Shown: positions 24,429 to 37,371, counted from the first letter of the stretch. The stretch: 64,000 nucleotides of DNA from Echinostoma caproni (GCA_900618425.1 UZAN01039966.1:13787-77786); one strand, 5' to 3'. Program-made: numbers and translations. Notes: generated by a model from the sequence alone, not told the origin.

Positions 24429-25273
24429 GCAATTGGATCTAAGGTTTACCCCAGTGCCTCCCCTTGACAGTGGTGCTACACCAGTCGGCTTTGACCTAGC
24501 TCACTGGCTGGACAACCCTTATGGATCCCAATCCCGTCAGCCATTTCCAATAAAGAATCTTGAGGTTATGCTTCCACAACTAAACGGTACTGAGTTACGT
24601 GTCCCTGTAAGGCTTAGTACATCCAAAAGGAAATTACACTGTTTGTATTTACGTGAATGATGCTGCGGTGATTTTTTGTTAACTATGCCGAACCTAGATG
24701 TATGTACAGTACTGCCTGTAAACCAGCGGTTGGGACGCAATCACATCCAGTTGATGAATGAACGCAGTATACTCATTCTGAGCTTTCTTCCAAGGCTTCG
24801 TTCAAGTCAATTATAGAAATGATTATACTCAAAAGTACAATATGTGAAACAAGTAGGACGATCGCAAGTATAAGGCCAAACAACTTTGTGAAATCCTATT
24901 ATAATGGGGCATAAAATCAACAACTTATGAACACCTTTGAATATTTGTTGTGCAATATGAATTTATCGTGTGGAATAAATGTATCGATTCGTACCAAAAG
25001 TTAATTGCGTGCTGCCACTCCATCCCTTGTTGAATGCAAGCGATATTTTTAGATCGGTTGCATTGCAACAAACGACAATTAGTTAAGAGATCACAGAAGT
25101 TTCATCATTGTGCAAATTACTTTCTGGATGAGTCGACCTGACTTTTCCAAGGATAGTTTTACTGAAAATTGCACAAAACTCTTCTCATTTATTTTGCTTC
25201 ATTTCATACTTCGAACCCATAGAAATTGTGCCTTTCAGTGAAGTAAATTTTCATATATCTTTTCAATTTGCAG

Positions 25274-25326
25274 GTGTTTGTTACAAGTTGCTCGGATCTG
25301 AATTAGAGACTTTTCATACCAGATGA
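25274..25326 (+). CDS. Candidate short terminal exon
   Basis: The acceptor tcttttcaatttgcag ends at 25273. In the frame leaving two bases at the start, the sequence reads VCYKLLGSELETFHTR and then TGA. It is short and unassigned, so this rests on the acceptor and amino-acid character only. Confidence 0.15.
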
Positions 25327-26154
25327 TTGGTAATTTCCGTTACCCTACTGGTGTTCTCGTTTGCGATTTCCTCTGAGAAAATACGATGAATTGTGCCTCT
25401 GTGTATGCAGTATATTCGAGTAACGTTTTTCCACTCACGTCCGGACTTATTGATTGCACATCTTCATTGTATCATTGTTTTGGCAAGTACGTAAGCTTGC
25501 ATTGCATTTGTTTGGTTCAACCATCAAGGGCTCAAGGTCAAACTTCTGCTCGGCACTTCAAACAAGGTTGTCCATGTCCAACAGGCACAAATAGAATCAC
25601 AATATAAAAAATTCCTGCTCGATCGATGAAGCTGGCTCAGTAAATTGGTTTTTTTTAAACAGAATATATCTTCCTGTCATCTAATTATCCTTTCCGTAAT
25701 GAAACAGGGTATAGGGTTAATGAAGTGAATTTACAGACGACAACTGATTTCCAATATTCCCACCACCTTTAGCTTTAATAATCTAATTTCCTCCAATAAA
25801 GTTATTTCATATGCTTTCTATTATATAACATAAGTTGCCTTCCATTGCTATTAAAAGCATGTATGATAATATTTAAAACTCGGTTACAGAATAAAACGAC
25901 AATACACAATAAGTAATTATAGATGTATGCTTTTCAGATTGATCTGGGCGACCAAATTTGTTGTCAATAGTGCCAGCACATTTGTTGTTCACGTTACGAG
26001 TGGAGCTAGCAGTATAACAAAACTCGATCAAGACATTTTGGAATTAAAAAGTATGCACTGGACAGCAAACACAGAACCTACTAAACACAACCGCTACATT
26101 TAAAAGTGACCCAACTGTCGAGGTGATCACACTCAAAACAAAAACAATTATGGA

Positions 26155-26720
26155 AAGAAAGGATTTCTGCCGCAAAGCTTCACACATTGTTCGTCTTCAG
26201 ATTATTCACGTGTTTTCATTCCAAGAGTGAACGGCCTGTTTCTGTATTCTCCTTATGTGTAAGTTCTCGATTATCTATGCCTGTAGAACACGTTATTTCG
26301 ACTGCATTAGAAAAAAATTATCTGAACGAACCCGCGAGAACTACTCAGTATGGCTGCATAGTGAAATGATGGGCCAACAGGCACAGATCCATCACTACAC
26401 ACCTAGTAAAGCCAAATCAAGTGATCGATGTGGTCGAGGTGTCTTTTCCCCTTAAATTGGTTCGCAATCGTCGATCTAAGACAGTTAGGAGTCGCATCTT
26501 AGAATCAGCCGAAACGATCGAAATCTTCGTACACAATCCCCTTTCCCGTTGCCTAAAAAAGAATTTGTGGGAACACTCAGTCTTTCACGTTTATCACAAC
26601 ACACGACACAGTTCCACTCCCATCCCCTTGAAGCACCCGGAACAATGCACAGGCTTGATGACCAAAGTGCGAGTAGCATGCGGTTAGGGAAGAGAAATGT
26701 GTGTTTTGCTTCTCATTATG
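26155..26720 (+). mobile_element. Penelope-like element relic (RT tail and decayed GIY-YIG domain), copy 1
   Basis: The conceptual pieces line up with the better copy at 47.2 kb. ISAAKLHTLFVFRLFTCFHSK (about 26164-26230) corresponds to VPAAKLRIMFISRPLPCFHLK. KKLSERTRENYSVWL (about 26300-26360) corresponds to RRLSERDREHHPAWL. VIDVVEVSFPLKLVRNRRSK (26420-26480) corresponds to VINVAEAFRPLYLVRTRRSK. In Penelope-like elements the GIY-YIG endonuclease follows the reverse transcriptase. Here the CSCGAKYIG signature has become YACRTRYFD, so the nuclease is dead. At least two frameshifts are needed to read through. No ends or target-site duplication were identified. Confidence 0.7.
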
Positions 26721-26999
26721 TGATGCTGTTTTCCTCAGAGAACGATGTGATGTAAATTGTGATATACTAACTAGAGTGTGAATCAGTGAAACAGGATCTT
26801 TTTCAATATGGATTGACCATCCGATCTCGGGGCGCATTTTATCAGGATGAGAGAGTCAACTCCATGTTGGTTGAGGCCATTTGCAACAACTCCACGAATA
26901 TAAAGCAAAATCTTAGCAACTATTGAGCCACAAAAGCAGGATTGAAAAAAACCTAATTCCACAGAATATCCATTCAGATAAACTATTTCACCATTGGTT

Positions 27000-27085
27000 G
27001 GGTGGAGTCCCACTGCTGATGAGACCCAACCAGGTCAAAACAGCTGTCCAGTGGTTCCTATCTTTTCGGCTTACGTCTCATTGAC
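27000..27085 (+). mobile_element. SINE fragment with hammerhead ribozyme
   Basis: From about 27000 the sequence matches the tail of the SINE relic at 17.8 kb (AGACCCAACCA, then CTATC..TTTC.GCT). The pol III promoter half is missing or unrecognisable upstream (only GGTTGGGTGGAGTCC precedes the ribozyme). The ribozyme core occupies 27010-27054. The 3' limit is uncertain. Confidence 0.6.
27010..27054 (+). ncRNA. Type I hammerhead ribozyme with palindromic helix III, core base G12 mutated
   Basis: Helix I: CCACTG (27010-27015) pairs perfectly with CAGTGG (27049-27054). Core: CTGATGA (27016-27022). Helix II: GACC (27023-27026) pairs perfectly with GGTC (27033-27036) around the loop CAACCA. The second core is AAAA (27037-27040) where GAAA is expected, consistent with CpG decay of C-G to C-A. 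Helix III is the 8-nt palindrome ACAGCTGT (27040-27047), followed by the cleavage base C at 27048. All three helices and the order of elements fit a type I hammerhead; the self-complementary helix III implies a dimer. The G12-to-A change should abolish or strongly reduce cleavage in this copy. Confidence 0.75.
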
Positions 27086-29401
27086 ACGACGAGGTGATCC
27101 TCTAGTCTAATCAAATCCTCTATTCCTTTTAAATAAGTTGATTTATTTCACTGAAAGATGGGGAAGATGTGTTTCTGCCAAGCCCCTTCCCTGGTATTCT
27201 GCCCGCCACGCTTTCCGATGGGCTCCAACATGCTCGCTCCACTATAACAAACTGCTTTTTTTTAACTTTTGACTGCACAGTCATTTTGGGACTAGTCTAT
27301 TTGAGTGACTGTCGTTGATTATGATCGTGTTCATTAACCCAACTTTAACAGCATTATTTATTATATGCCTCGTATATTTATTTCATTTGACTTTGTATCC
27401 AGTTTCACGGCTTCTTCGCAATGAAACCCTAAATCACTTTGATAGATAATTTGCAACACTTCGACACTTCACTTCAGTTGGCATTATTGTGAAAACCAAG
27501 TGCATCAATTAATTCCGCTATCATGTACCTTCACATAGTGCCACTTAAAACGGGGATTTATCACCTTATAATCTATCCGCTGATAACAACTAATCTCATC
27601 GGACATGATTCGTGTTTCGTAAATAGATTACAGTTTTAAATTTTATTGTTGTGTAATGCTATCATGTGTAAAGAGCGTGGATTAATACTTCTACCTTCCT
27701 TTGGCGTTTATGGGATTTTCCTTTACCAGACACTTGAAAAGGCACAGTTACGATAACCATAACTCAAATATTTGCCGTTTGAAAGGCAAATTATGAAACT
27801 AGTATAACAAAAATTAGCGGTGAAACGCGAAGAGTGTTTTTTCTTTCCGCTAATAATTTAGTGACTTGTGCAGATGTTTATTATAATCAATTTCAGTATG
27901 CAAATGGTAACCTAATATCACGAGCTTATTGAAAGGATAAAACTACTGTCGTTCTAGTAGTGGTGGCAGGTGTTAGAAAATATATCAAATTCATCGTTGG
28001 TCAATTAGTTTATTGAGATGTGCGTCTTGTTGAGAAAAAAGAATTAAAAAAAATCTAACGTTGTTTTTGTTAGACATTTGAAGGAGGTAGGAAACGTATC
28101 AGAAATACGTGTGAATTTGCCTTTACTAGCAGCTTCGACGAGCACGGAGGCACAATTCATCCTAGATATAGGTCAAATATACAGTTAGGCAGTCACGTGA
28201 TGAAAAAATCAAACCACCTCACAGTGGGAATATCGGTAAATACGTACAAAGCCGACGAAAGGTGCAAAACTCATGTTGACCCTAACCCAGACGGAGTTCA
28301 AATGCAGTTGAGATCAGCTGTTGAAAAGCAATCATTGGGCACCAAACAATGGACTCAAATTGTATCGCGTGCTGGCTTTCCAACAACAGCAGAGTTGACA
28401 GGGATGTGCGGGTGAATGTCTCTCTGCTCATACTCACACGTATCGAGATGATATGAAGCGGTGCGGCAACGGAACAACAAAGAAATGAAAGCAGCGATGC
28501 GAACGATGAGAGCAGCAGCTCGTGAGGCCTGCGGGACAAAAAAAGTAAACCAGTGAACCCAACAGGCCCATTGGAATGCAAGATAGTCTAGATGGAATAT
28601 CACTGGTGCTGTTGCGAGGCATTAAATCACGCCTCACTTCTTGTCGTTTGGTTCATTTCACTGGCGAACATCCAATAGATAAAACCACAAATTAGGTAGG
28701 TTCTTTGCGCACCCTAAAGCAATTCGTCATGCAGAACATTTTACAAGAAACTGTCTGGCCTGCTGAATAATGTGGGTGAAAATTAAATGTGGAATGTCGT
28801 GACGACGGGTTTCTGAATAAGGCACGCTGGGCATTACTGAAAGCATTTATTTTTGTCGCCTCCGACTGCTATGCCTGTAACGCATCTGGGAATTCGTATC
28901 TTTCCAAGATAATGTTTCTTGTCACGTATCACATGATATTTCTCTGGAAACCGTTCATACCTTATTATCCAATTTATATGGCAATTTTGGGTAGTTTTTG
29001 GACAAGGAAGTTCCCAGATTGAACTCTCTCAGTTTCCGGCTAACAATCCAGATCTAAATGTAAATGGAAACTAGTACTCCATGCTGATGGCAGAGATTAG
29101 GGAACCCTTCCGGGATAAGGCTTTCGAAGCCCAGGGTGCAATGTTTACTCAAGGAAACTTGCCAGAGTGATCTGCTTGGCAACTTTGTGGCATAAAATCT
29201 TGTCCAAGTAATGAAGAATGAGCGAGGATATACTAGGTGATAGAAAAACTGCATTAACCTATATGTTAAATTTGAATTTGTCGTTTTGTTACCAAGCTTG
29301 TCATCGTTTACTTAATCTAACTTGCTTATCTTACAAATGATGCTCCCTCTCTCAATCATTGTCGAAATGGAGAAAATTCGCTCGGCTAATGGACAGTCAG
29401 T
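27086..29401. other. Non-coding, nothing recognised
   Basis: Overlapping frames on both strands at 28200-28640 reflect a GC-richer patch without protein pattern. Confidence 0.45.
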
Positions 29402-29431
29402 TAGTAGTAGTAGTAGTAGTAGTAGTAGTAG
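29402..29431. repeat. (AGT)n microsatellite
   Basis: Ten trinucleotide units. Read in one frame they encode a run of valines inside a 60-codon frame (29359-29541) that begins at a TTG and was not accepted as a gene. Confidence 0.95.
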
Positions 29432-32400
29432 CAGGCAGTGCGGTTATTATTGCATACCTGTTGTATTTTGTCACGGTCAATGTTGCGACCACTCACTTAA
29501 AGGACCCTCTAAATTATCTTCATGACGAGGATGCAATCTGAAGAAAAGGCCAGTCTCTCGAGAGTTTGGGTATTATCTGTAGAGCACATTCCCTTTGCCA
29601 ATTGTTCCGTGTCCACCAGTCCTGATAACTTATCAGTCCTACTGATTATTTTCATTTTGTTTTGGTTGCTACTGCTGCAGTGTGATTTTGTACACTGTTG
29701 TGAACAGAGTCCCTTCAGCTCCAATAAAATTACTTCTTCTTGATGAGGAAAATATCGTTCAGTGTTTTACCAAGGATGTTTTTTCACTCTAATTAGTCTC
29801 GTCTCTAATTGCTACAATCACGTTTTTCGCATGTCTCGGTTTAGTTTGATCACGGAACATGAAACTAATTCATCGGTGCATTATTGTCCCCGTTGTTTTT
29901 AGCTGCTGTTGCCTGACATGCATCTGTGGTTCCTGCATTCTGTGCAACAAAATACAGACAGTACAAATCTCTTCGCTTTTCACCGAAACTCGGAGTCTAC
30001 CAGCGTACCTTACCCGTGTACGGAATATACTGGTAATAAATAATAATAATATACAAGTACCACATGACTGACTCTCATTTTTTAACTAAATTTCAGTTTT
30101 CAATATCATAATTGTATGTTGATTGCTATGAGTGAATTATATTTATCCTCAACTTGATTTCCTACTTCTATTTCCCTAGTTCTCTTCTAGCATCGTTTAT
30201 ATATGTGCCACTGTGAGTGTTGTGATAAAAATTGTTATATTTTAAAAAATAGCTCAGCATTAAAAACATTTAAATGCGTAGCAGCGTAGAAGTTAATTCT
30301 TTCTAGCAAACGATTGTTGTTTCATGATGGTATTTATTCCGGTCAATACGCGTTTTATAAATAGTTTTTATTTTTCCGTACGGTTCACTGTGAATATGTC
30401 GATTAGTGGAAACTGCCTAGGTTCATTAAGCTGATAAACTACATGGTTACAAACTATTCACGTAACATCCCTCAACCGGAAAGAACTGGAAATATAATCT
30501 AAGAAAAATGAAATAATTTTTCGAATGTCGACCTGGAAGTTAACGGTTCGTTGAGTAAGCCTCTTGTGGTGTCCCAATGCCCAAACCGGATGCAATATTC
30601 GAAAACGTTTGGCGTCCATTTGAAGCTGATGGGCAACTTATTCGTGAGGAGCATAGAGCGGATGACTCAGTTCGTGACTTGTGCAGGTGCTTTGATGTGA
30701 ACATAAGTCCAATTAACTGCATAATTAATGGACGTTCTTCGTCAAGACATAAATCGAGAGAGAGAGAGAACCGATTACATCGGAGCAAGACGATGGTTGA
30801 ATTTGATCGCAGATGAGAACATGTGCACACAACCAATATAAAGAATAGTCCTGGCGGATTAGCCGCATTTATCTCATGCAGTTGTCACGTTTGAAATACA
30901 TTTGTACAAGTCTTAATTTTCCCGAATGAGGACTAATATCGCATCTCACACGTGGTTGGTCGTAGACGATGTTGAGATCACATTAAAATAGCTTTTTACA
31001 TCTATGCAGTTTACTGATGGGTCAATCACAACTACTAATACAAATTCCATCCCGAGACTAAGGTCGTAAGGATTAAAACGGTAATATAACAGAACTATGA
31101 AAATAGAAGTAGGAGACAAAGTCAGGAAACTGAAGTGTATTTCCAAACAGACAGTGATATTGCACGAGTTTGATCAACATCTGTATATAAGATTATCGGA
31201 AAAGGCTTTTCTTTTACCACAGCTCACTCAGTTGAAAACTTACCTATAATAAATGGTTTTTATCAATAGTATTATCATCAATGAAGAAACATACACATCC
31301 GAATTAGATACATATATCGAAACTGTTGAGAACGGAGACAATCGCTTCAAGGCATTTCGGTATTGAGGTCAATTTGTGAATCGCCAAATCGCCGCCTCCC
31401 GAAAATTAGAGATTTCACTCGTCAATTTCCGGCTATCCCAATCTTTGTTAGGAATTCCGAAAGTTCCCAACCGATAAAAATGTTCACGGTTTTGATTAAA
31501 TAACCCAGTCAAGTTGAAAGTGTGAGCTAAGCGGATTGCAAAACCATTTTTTAGTTAACTAGTCCATATGAGTTCTCTGCAAGAAACATAAATTACTCTA
31601 GCCCTGCTTGAACAACTTTCGCCTCAGATCACTCCATTGTTCGTTACTTTCAAGATCAATTTACAAGGAAATTCTCATTTGTACTTTTCATGTTGTTGCA
31701 ACGGTGAGATTTACGATCAGGCCACATCAATTCACGCAGGCTTTGACAACTCGGTCACGTCGAACTGTATGTGACTAGTTACACTCTTGATAGATACCAC
31801 ATATGTGGACACATTCAATCAATTGATATTCGCATGTTTCGATTGCTCAGATCTTCAAACGCTGCCTTCTAATTCAGTGACTCGCATGTTCTCTCCGACA
31901 AAGGAATCTCAGATCAAACGGTTTCCGATGGAAAACAAGAGTTGACCACTCTTTTCGTTCTATGATTTCCTCTTCAGTGAAATGGTCCGGCACTCTTTGT
32001 TTGACTGTCTCAGAAAGCTCTAATCCGTTTGAGTCGATTGATTGTAACAATCGATCACTTACTGATTGCAGACGTGGTGCTTACTGTCTCGAATAATCGA
32101 TACGATAATGTTTAANATTCACTGCTATAGAAAGAAAATTTCTACTCTTTTTCAGCCTATGATTTTGTCTTTACTCTTAATTTCTATGTATAAAAATAAC
32201 CTTCCAGGTACCATTAAGTTATCACCTGGAAATGTGCTGATAGCATTGTTATTACATGCTTGTTTATCGGTCCTACCACTTTCTATTATCGAGGAGATTA
32301 TCATTATGTTTCACGCACTGTTTGAAAAAACCAAACCACGGTACAGGATCTATATGCTAAGGAGATCCGCCCCCGATTCACCCCTGGACATACCAATCCC

Positions 32401-35362
32401 AGGTTGTTCAGATTTTATCCCATTGGAACTTCATTTGGCCAAAACCTAACCCGCAAGTTACCAGAAATATTGACTCTAGGACAAAGTTTATCAATTTCGT
32501 CGTTCATGCAAACCCAGATTCTTCGCGGAATGCGTTTATATTCATTTCAGTCTGAAAAATAAACAGGGTTCCGTTGTTACACGTCATTCGATGACTTGCT
32601 TGGTCACCTTTGTGATGGTCAATTCATTCATAAAGCCGATTCCCTCATGTGCCTTATAATACTGGCTCCGAAGACCAAACATGTTGAGAACCTTTGTACG
32701 AGACTTCGTCAAGTGTTCTCCTACTTTCTTTCACTCAGTCACGTTGTTTCTATTGTTGTCTGTTTCATTCCTTAGCGTAGATAAAAAGCACTGTTTCCTA
32801 ATCTCCAGATCTGTGGTGATAATCTCAAGCATGATCTTGTGATGCACAAGTGAATTGATGTGCGTGATCCATTAACCGTTGATGCCTAATGAAGTCCAGT
32901 GCATGCGTTGAACTCAGAATTGGTGCGTCTGATATCTCGAAACTCGTTCGCAATTAGGGTGTCTCTCTGTCTGAACCACTACTTAAGAAAGCCAGTGATC
33001 GCTGTCAGAATCACTGAGTGATCAGTTAATTATTCTGGTGCTGTTTTTTTAGCTATTTTATATTGCATGCACCGTTCGATTACTTGTTACCTCTCTTTCG
33101 TTTTTTAAAGAAACACTGGTATCCACTGAACTGCCTCGAAACATGCTACAATTGGTGATAACTCGGTTTTTCAAAGTTTATTTTTCCAGTAGAGCAAACG
33201 GTTCAAGTGCCACTGAAAAGCTCCGGAAGTATTATATTACTATATCACCTTCAACAAAGCACATTCATCAAACTCGAATGGATTTGAATGCGGGTAGGGG
33301 GGGCTTGCAACTTAACTACGTGAGTTATCCAGACTAATACTAATCAGCTCATTACATCACCTAAACTATAGCTCGTCTGTCATATGTCAGACCGTTTTCT
33401 GCTGAATAGAAGGGTCTGGCCACGTTGAACGATTTTTACTCTCGACAATAGAACACACCCCGATTGACCTCCACTGAAATTTATCCTGTCTCAGTAGAAC
33501 TCCAAGCCTAGTGTTTTTCATTAAATTCTTCATTCAAATTGAAGCTCCGCTTAAAAATCAATCATGGACCGTTCGTGGTTGTTTTACTTTCTGTTTTGAC
33601 TTTCTTCCTTCGATAAACCCATATCAAACTAGCATTTCCTCCAAAACAATTCAGAGCTTGAAAATAGAAGTGTAAATATAGTTGGACGAATTATCTGACT
33701 GATATTTGGTTCGAATGAAAAAGCAGGAGCACTTGGTCCACGTGGCGGGAGTCAACGAAATATGTTGCCCCCGATGATTTCGTTATGCTCCGTTAGGTGA
33801 TTATGTTTTGTGATTCAGTCCCGTGATAGTTCCGTTGCACATGGATGACCGTAACGTGCAATCGGTTATCATCTGTGTCTGATGAGTCCTCAGTCCGAAA
33901 AAGAAGTAATCATACGTGAAAATACACTGAAATAGTCCAGTATTGTTCATGTGCAAATGATGGTAAGCACTGGTGGTGGTTTCCGGTGCTATGTCAAATT
34001 GATTGGTGGCACATTTATTACAGTTGATCAATAATGCAATGGTAGAAGAGACGATACTTTCAGAAGATCAAGTTGTAGAAATATGAAGTTCGGGTTGAAC
34101 AAAGTACTTGATGTTTTTTGTATGAGTAGATTAGAATGGGTGGGCGGGGGTAGTGTAAATCGTGAATCGGTAATCATAGGTTAGTGCGTTGAAATTGGGA
34201 CGTGACCTGTTTTCGATAGTTCTTTTTTCTTCTCGTTCATCGGATGGAAAGCCTTGCTGACACTGGCTGTGTGATTAGACTCAGTCAAATGGGTATTCAG
34301 TGCATAAGCGTTTACTTTGGTAAACTGATCCATAATAACATGTGGCCGAATTCATAAATCATTGTTATAGGCAAGCACATAAAATCACCTGTAATATTAC
34401 TCTGACCCTTGAAGCAGACTAACTTTGCTGATTGGGGAATCTTGCGGTGGATTCTCAGAATCAGCACTAACATCACTGTTGACCCCTTCACTTTGTCATG
34501 CTCCAAATAGTGAACGAGAAAACAGAATAGTAATTGTTTCGGCATTGTATGCAATTGCTTGCGTAACTTTAAAATTAAGATACACCAAAAAGTTAAGGAA
34601 ATCCATTCATTAGCACATGTATACTCATCTTTCAAATGCATCGAGAAAAAATGTCTTTTTGGTCGGGATAAAGCAAATCGATCATCAAATTTGTTATAAT
34701 AAAGCAATTTACTATCAGTTTCTCAGCAAAGTGATATTTTTGTGTCCGGCGCTTCAGTTATCGATTCATACCAAGAAAATCGGTTTTATTCTCTGAGCTC
34801 TGTGTGAGTCACACATGCAAGGTCGCGTATTTGATGTATCGAACACGGAACCCAGTCAGCAAGTACACAGTCAAGTGAAAGTGTAATCATTTGTTACTTT
34901 GACTGATTTCAAGTAAAGGGGTCGCATTATACGCCTCGAAGGGTAGATATTCGGCAGCGAAGTAACTACAGTGTGTGAACAATTAAGAAAAGCGAAAGAA
35001 AAAGCAGCAATTTATGAAGTAAAACGCATATTAACATCAAAAGCTAATGGTGCACTAAGGTGTTCGTGATTGGTCTAGCTTAGCAGTTTGCGCAGATATT
35101 CTGCAACAAATTCATGGTTTGTAAGAAATTTGAAGAGATACGGTCAAACTGAGCGTCTGTAGACTTCAGTGTGTGCCTTTACAAGTTTATAACTGGAACG
35201 GGTGGATAAGTAAGATTACCGCTTCAACAGGAGATGAATGGGAACTCGAGGAGACAGAATATTTTCAGTCTATTTCCGACGACAAACAATTCCGGTTTAC
35301 AGTGAGAATAAATATGTCCGATTCAAAATACTCCACTACGATATGAGCAAGAATGGGTAATC
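29432..35362. other. Non-coding, unassigned frames only
   Basis: Frames of 79-131 codons occur at 30577-30816 (+, contains WRPFEADGQLIREEHRADDS), 32066-32449 (+, interrupted by an N at 32116) and 34707-34312 (-). None carries a family motif I recognise or convincing splice sites. A short GA tract lies near 30758-30770. Confidence 0.4.
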
Positions 35363-35470
35363 TTGAATGAATGCCTCCATTCAGGTCATTATCTCTTGAT
35401 CTATTTCATTTGCACAATTTCACTCAGCCGGTTATTTACATGCGAACCAAAGTCTACTATATCTTTCGGC

Positions 35471-35914
35471 ATGTCTCTTCAAACATTTCTACGAATAGTA
35501 CAGAGAAATGTTCCTTGGATCTTCTCGCCAGTTTATCGTAATAATATCACGCACGTAAGACGCACCTTGTTCGTTCTCCATTACCGAAATCTATTGCATC
35601 CCCCCACAACAGTTTTACTGCTCAACAGGATCGTTACACTTTGGTTCGATTACAGGGGTATAGACACAAATGTTTTGGCTGTTGTTTTGTTCCCAAGCAT
35701 AAAGACGCATGTAATACACTTATTGACAGGATTACACTTAACCCAGGCCAGTTTACTTAACCCTAAATCATGGCAGTTGTGTTACATCCCCGAACTCACT
35801 CATAAGAGCAAATTCCTTTCAGATACATCCTCAAATAGGAACAGTGTAATTCCGTGCTTTGCCCATCTCCCGGTTGATTTTTGCTTTAGAATTCTTTTTA
35901 TCACTATAATGTAA
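35471..35914 (+). CDS. Unassigned open frame of 147 codons
   Basis: The frame is open from 35363, with the first ATG at 35471. It is the longest stop-free stretch in the window. It is rich in Leu, Ile, His and Phe (for example HYRNLLHPPTTVLLLNRIVTLWF) with no clear domain, and the hydrophobic stretches are not clean membrane helices. It ends at a TAA. Composition resembles translated AT-rich intergenic DNA, so a chance frame is more likely than a gene. Confidence 0.15.
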   Translation: MSLQTFLRIVQRNVPWIFSPVYRNNITHVRRTLFVLHYRNLLHPPTTVLLLNRIVTLWFDYRGIDTNVLAVVLFPSIKTHVIHLLTGLHLTQASLLNPKSWQLCYIPELTHKSKFLSDTSSNRNSVIPCFAHLPVDFCFRILFITIM

Positions 35915-36799
35915 AATGCACTTATGTTTCCTTATCCCTTTTTCACATAGATATCCACTGCACAAATTCGTAAACTGCTGCAAATAAGGGTGCACAAAGC
36001 ATTCCTTAGATTGCACTTAAGAGACTTGTGTTCGTTTGATTTATTATCTACAAAGTAGTTGGCCCTTTCACGAAAGCATTGTCAGAGTACCCCGTCGGAT
36101 GAAGCTTATCCACCAAGCGAAACCTCAAAACACTGTCTGTTATGTTCAGCCAGCAGACAGCACACAATATATGTGCTCTGTACTAGCTATCTATCCTTCA
36201 ACTTCAAATTGAAAATTTTATTATGGTTAATTTGCGAAGCTGAGGTTTATTGAATCCGATAGAAACTGAACACACTGGGTTTGGTTGGTAGTACAATTAA
36301 ATACCAATTAGTTGTCTCAGTGTTTCATTGAGCAGCAGCTTGAATGAATCGATAGCTAGAGCAGAAAGAACTGGAGGTGGTAGAGACTTCCAGGTAATAC
36401 GTATTCTTAGACTGAAACGAATACACCTACATTTTAGCCCACTCCTTTGCACTAAACGTTTAAAGGGAAATTCCCTGAGGTGATCATTTCTGGATTATCT
36501 TAGGAGAGTAGTTAGGTTGATGCTTGATGATCATGTGTCCCCAGTTCGACAAAATTGAGTCCGAGGATTTATAATCTTTCAACATAGGTTTTGGTTTGTA
36601 AGATTTTGACCATTTTGGTTGCCATTGTCTCCATACCTTAGAGTGTTGTTTTATCAACTTCACTATTTACGATATTCTAACAAAATTCGTGCGACATTCT
36701 AGAACCTCCTAAACAATTACTCTCAGATCCTTCTCACTTGGAGCGAGAGGTTACGGCTCATTTTCAAGTACATTGGGAAAGCAGCCCCTGTGATGCAAT

Positions 36800-37371
36800 A
36801 TAGATATATATATATTTACCACCGGCTTGTAGACAAGCATGGTGCCAACGCAACAGCAATAGTTACAATAACAATAAAAGAGTACAGAAGGATTGGAGTA
36901 CAGAACAGGATGAAAAGGGGGTGAAACAGTTAAACACGGGAAAATGGAAGATATCTGGAATAAGAAAAACTTTTCGTGCGTTTCACCGTACAACTTTTGA
37001 AATTTGTCGTGTTCGTTTGTGATTATTTTTATGGGGCACGTATTTCGACAAGCAGACCGTACAGCAATCGCGCCACTGACTTCTATTCTGGGCCATATCT
37101 CTCAGCGTCTCTAACCAACGACAATCCTCTTTCCTTGGGCCCCAACCTGGAAGGCGGGCTGCATCAACTGAAGCGAAAACTGAAGCCAGCTTCTTCATGC
37201 ATCTAGCCCATGTCATGGGCTGATCACTGTGTCGCTTTTTCCAGCCTTGCGCAGAGAGCACGGAAAGGTGGTCAATGAACAGGCATACGCAATATATGAC
37301 CAAGTCATCGGAGGCGGTGTAGAGCGATTATTTCTGTTAGAGAACGACTATCCACACCAAACACACGATGC
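36800..37371 (-). mobile_element. Non-LTR retrotransposon 3' end, copy A
   Basis: On the minus strand the frame gives RVFGVDSRSLTEIIALHRLR, a stop in place of Trp, then LGHILRMP. This matches the LINE C-terminal signature 'LRWLGHVLRMP' seen in flatworm elements. After a frameshift it continues GWKKRHSDQPMTWARCMKKL and ARLPGWGPRKEDCRWLETLR, then DMAQNRSQWRDC, the usual C-terminal block of that group. The 3' UTR ends at GGTGCCAAC..., with a (TA)n tail at 36800-36818. Several stops and shifts mean the copy is dead. Its 5' side abuts, in frame, the RT relic listed next. Confidence 0.75.

Larger units (their letters stand above)
22714..26154. other. Non-coding with microsatellites
   Basis: It contains a CT tract (23741-23760), a TA-rich tract (24395-24428), and an open frame 24427-24660 (77 codons: MQLDLRFTPVPPLDSGATPV...) that is compositionally protein-like but starts inside the TA tract. 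A possible terminal exon at 25274 is listed separately. One N is at 23127. Confidence 0.4.

Noticed and set aside
24427..24660. 77-codon frame starting MQLDLRFTPVPPLD
   Set aside because: It is compositionally plausible, but it begins within a TA repeat and lacks splice signals, promoter or homology that I can recognise.
29359..29541. 60-codon frame with a nine-valine run, resembling a membrane segment
   Set aside because: The valines come from the (AGT)n microsatellite, the frame starts at TTG, and no gene context exists.
30577..30816. 79-codon + frame containing WRPFEADGQLIREEHRADDS, and the opposing 98-codon - frame
   Set aside because: Both strands are open over the same interval, no family pattern is recognised, and a GA repeat lies inside.
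33880..33902. CTGATGAGTCCTCAGTCCGAAA, which looks like a hammerhead core
   Set aside because: The would-be helix II (GTCC with GTCC) does not pair, and there is no helix III or helix I complement.
36098..36122. GGATGAAGCTTATCCACCAAGCGAAACC, hammerhead-like with GCTT/AAGC
   Set aside because: The first core is CGGATGA, an extra base precedes helix II, and no helix I or cleavage site fits.
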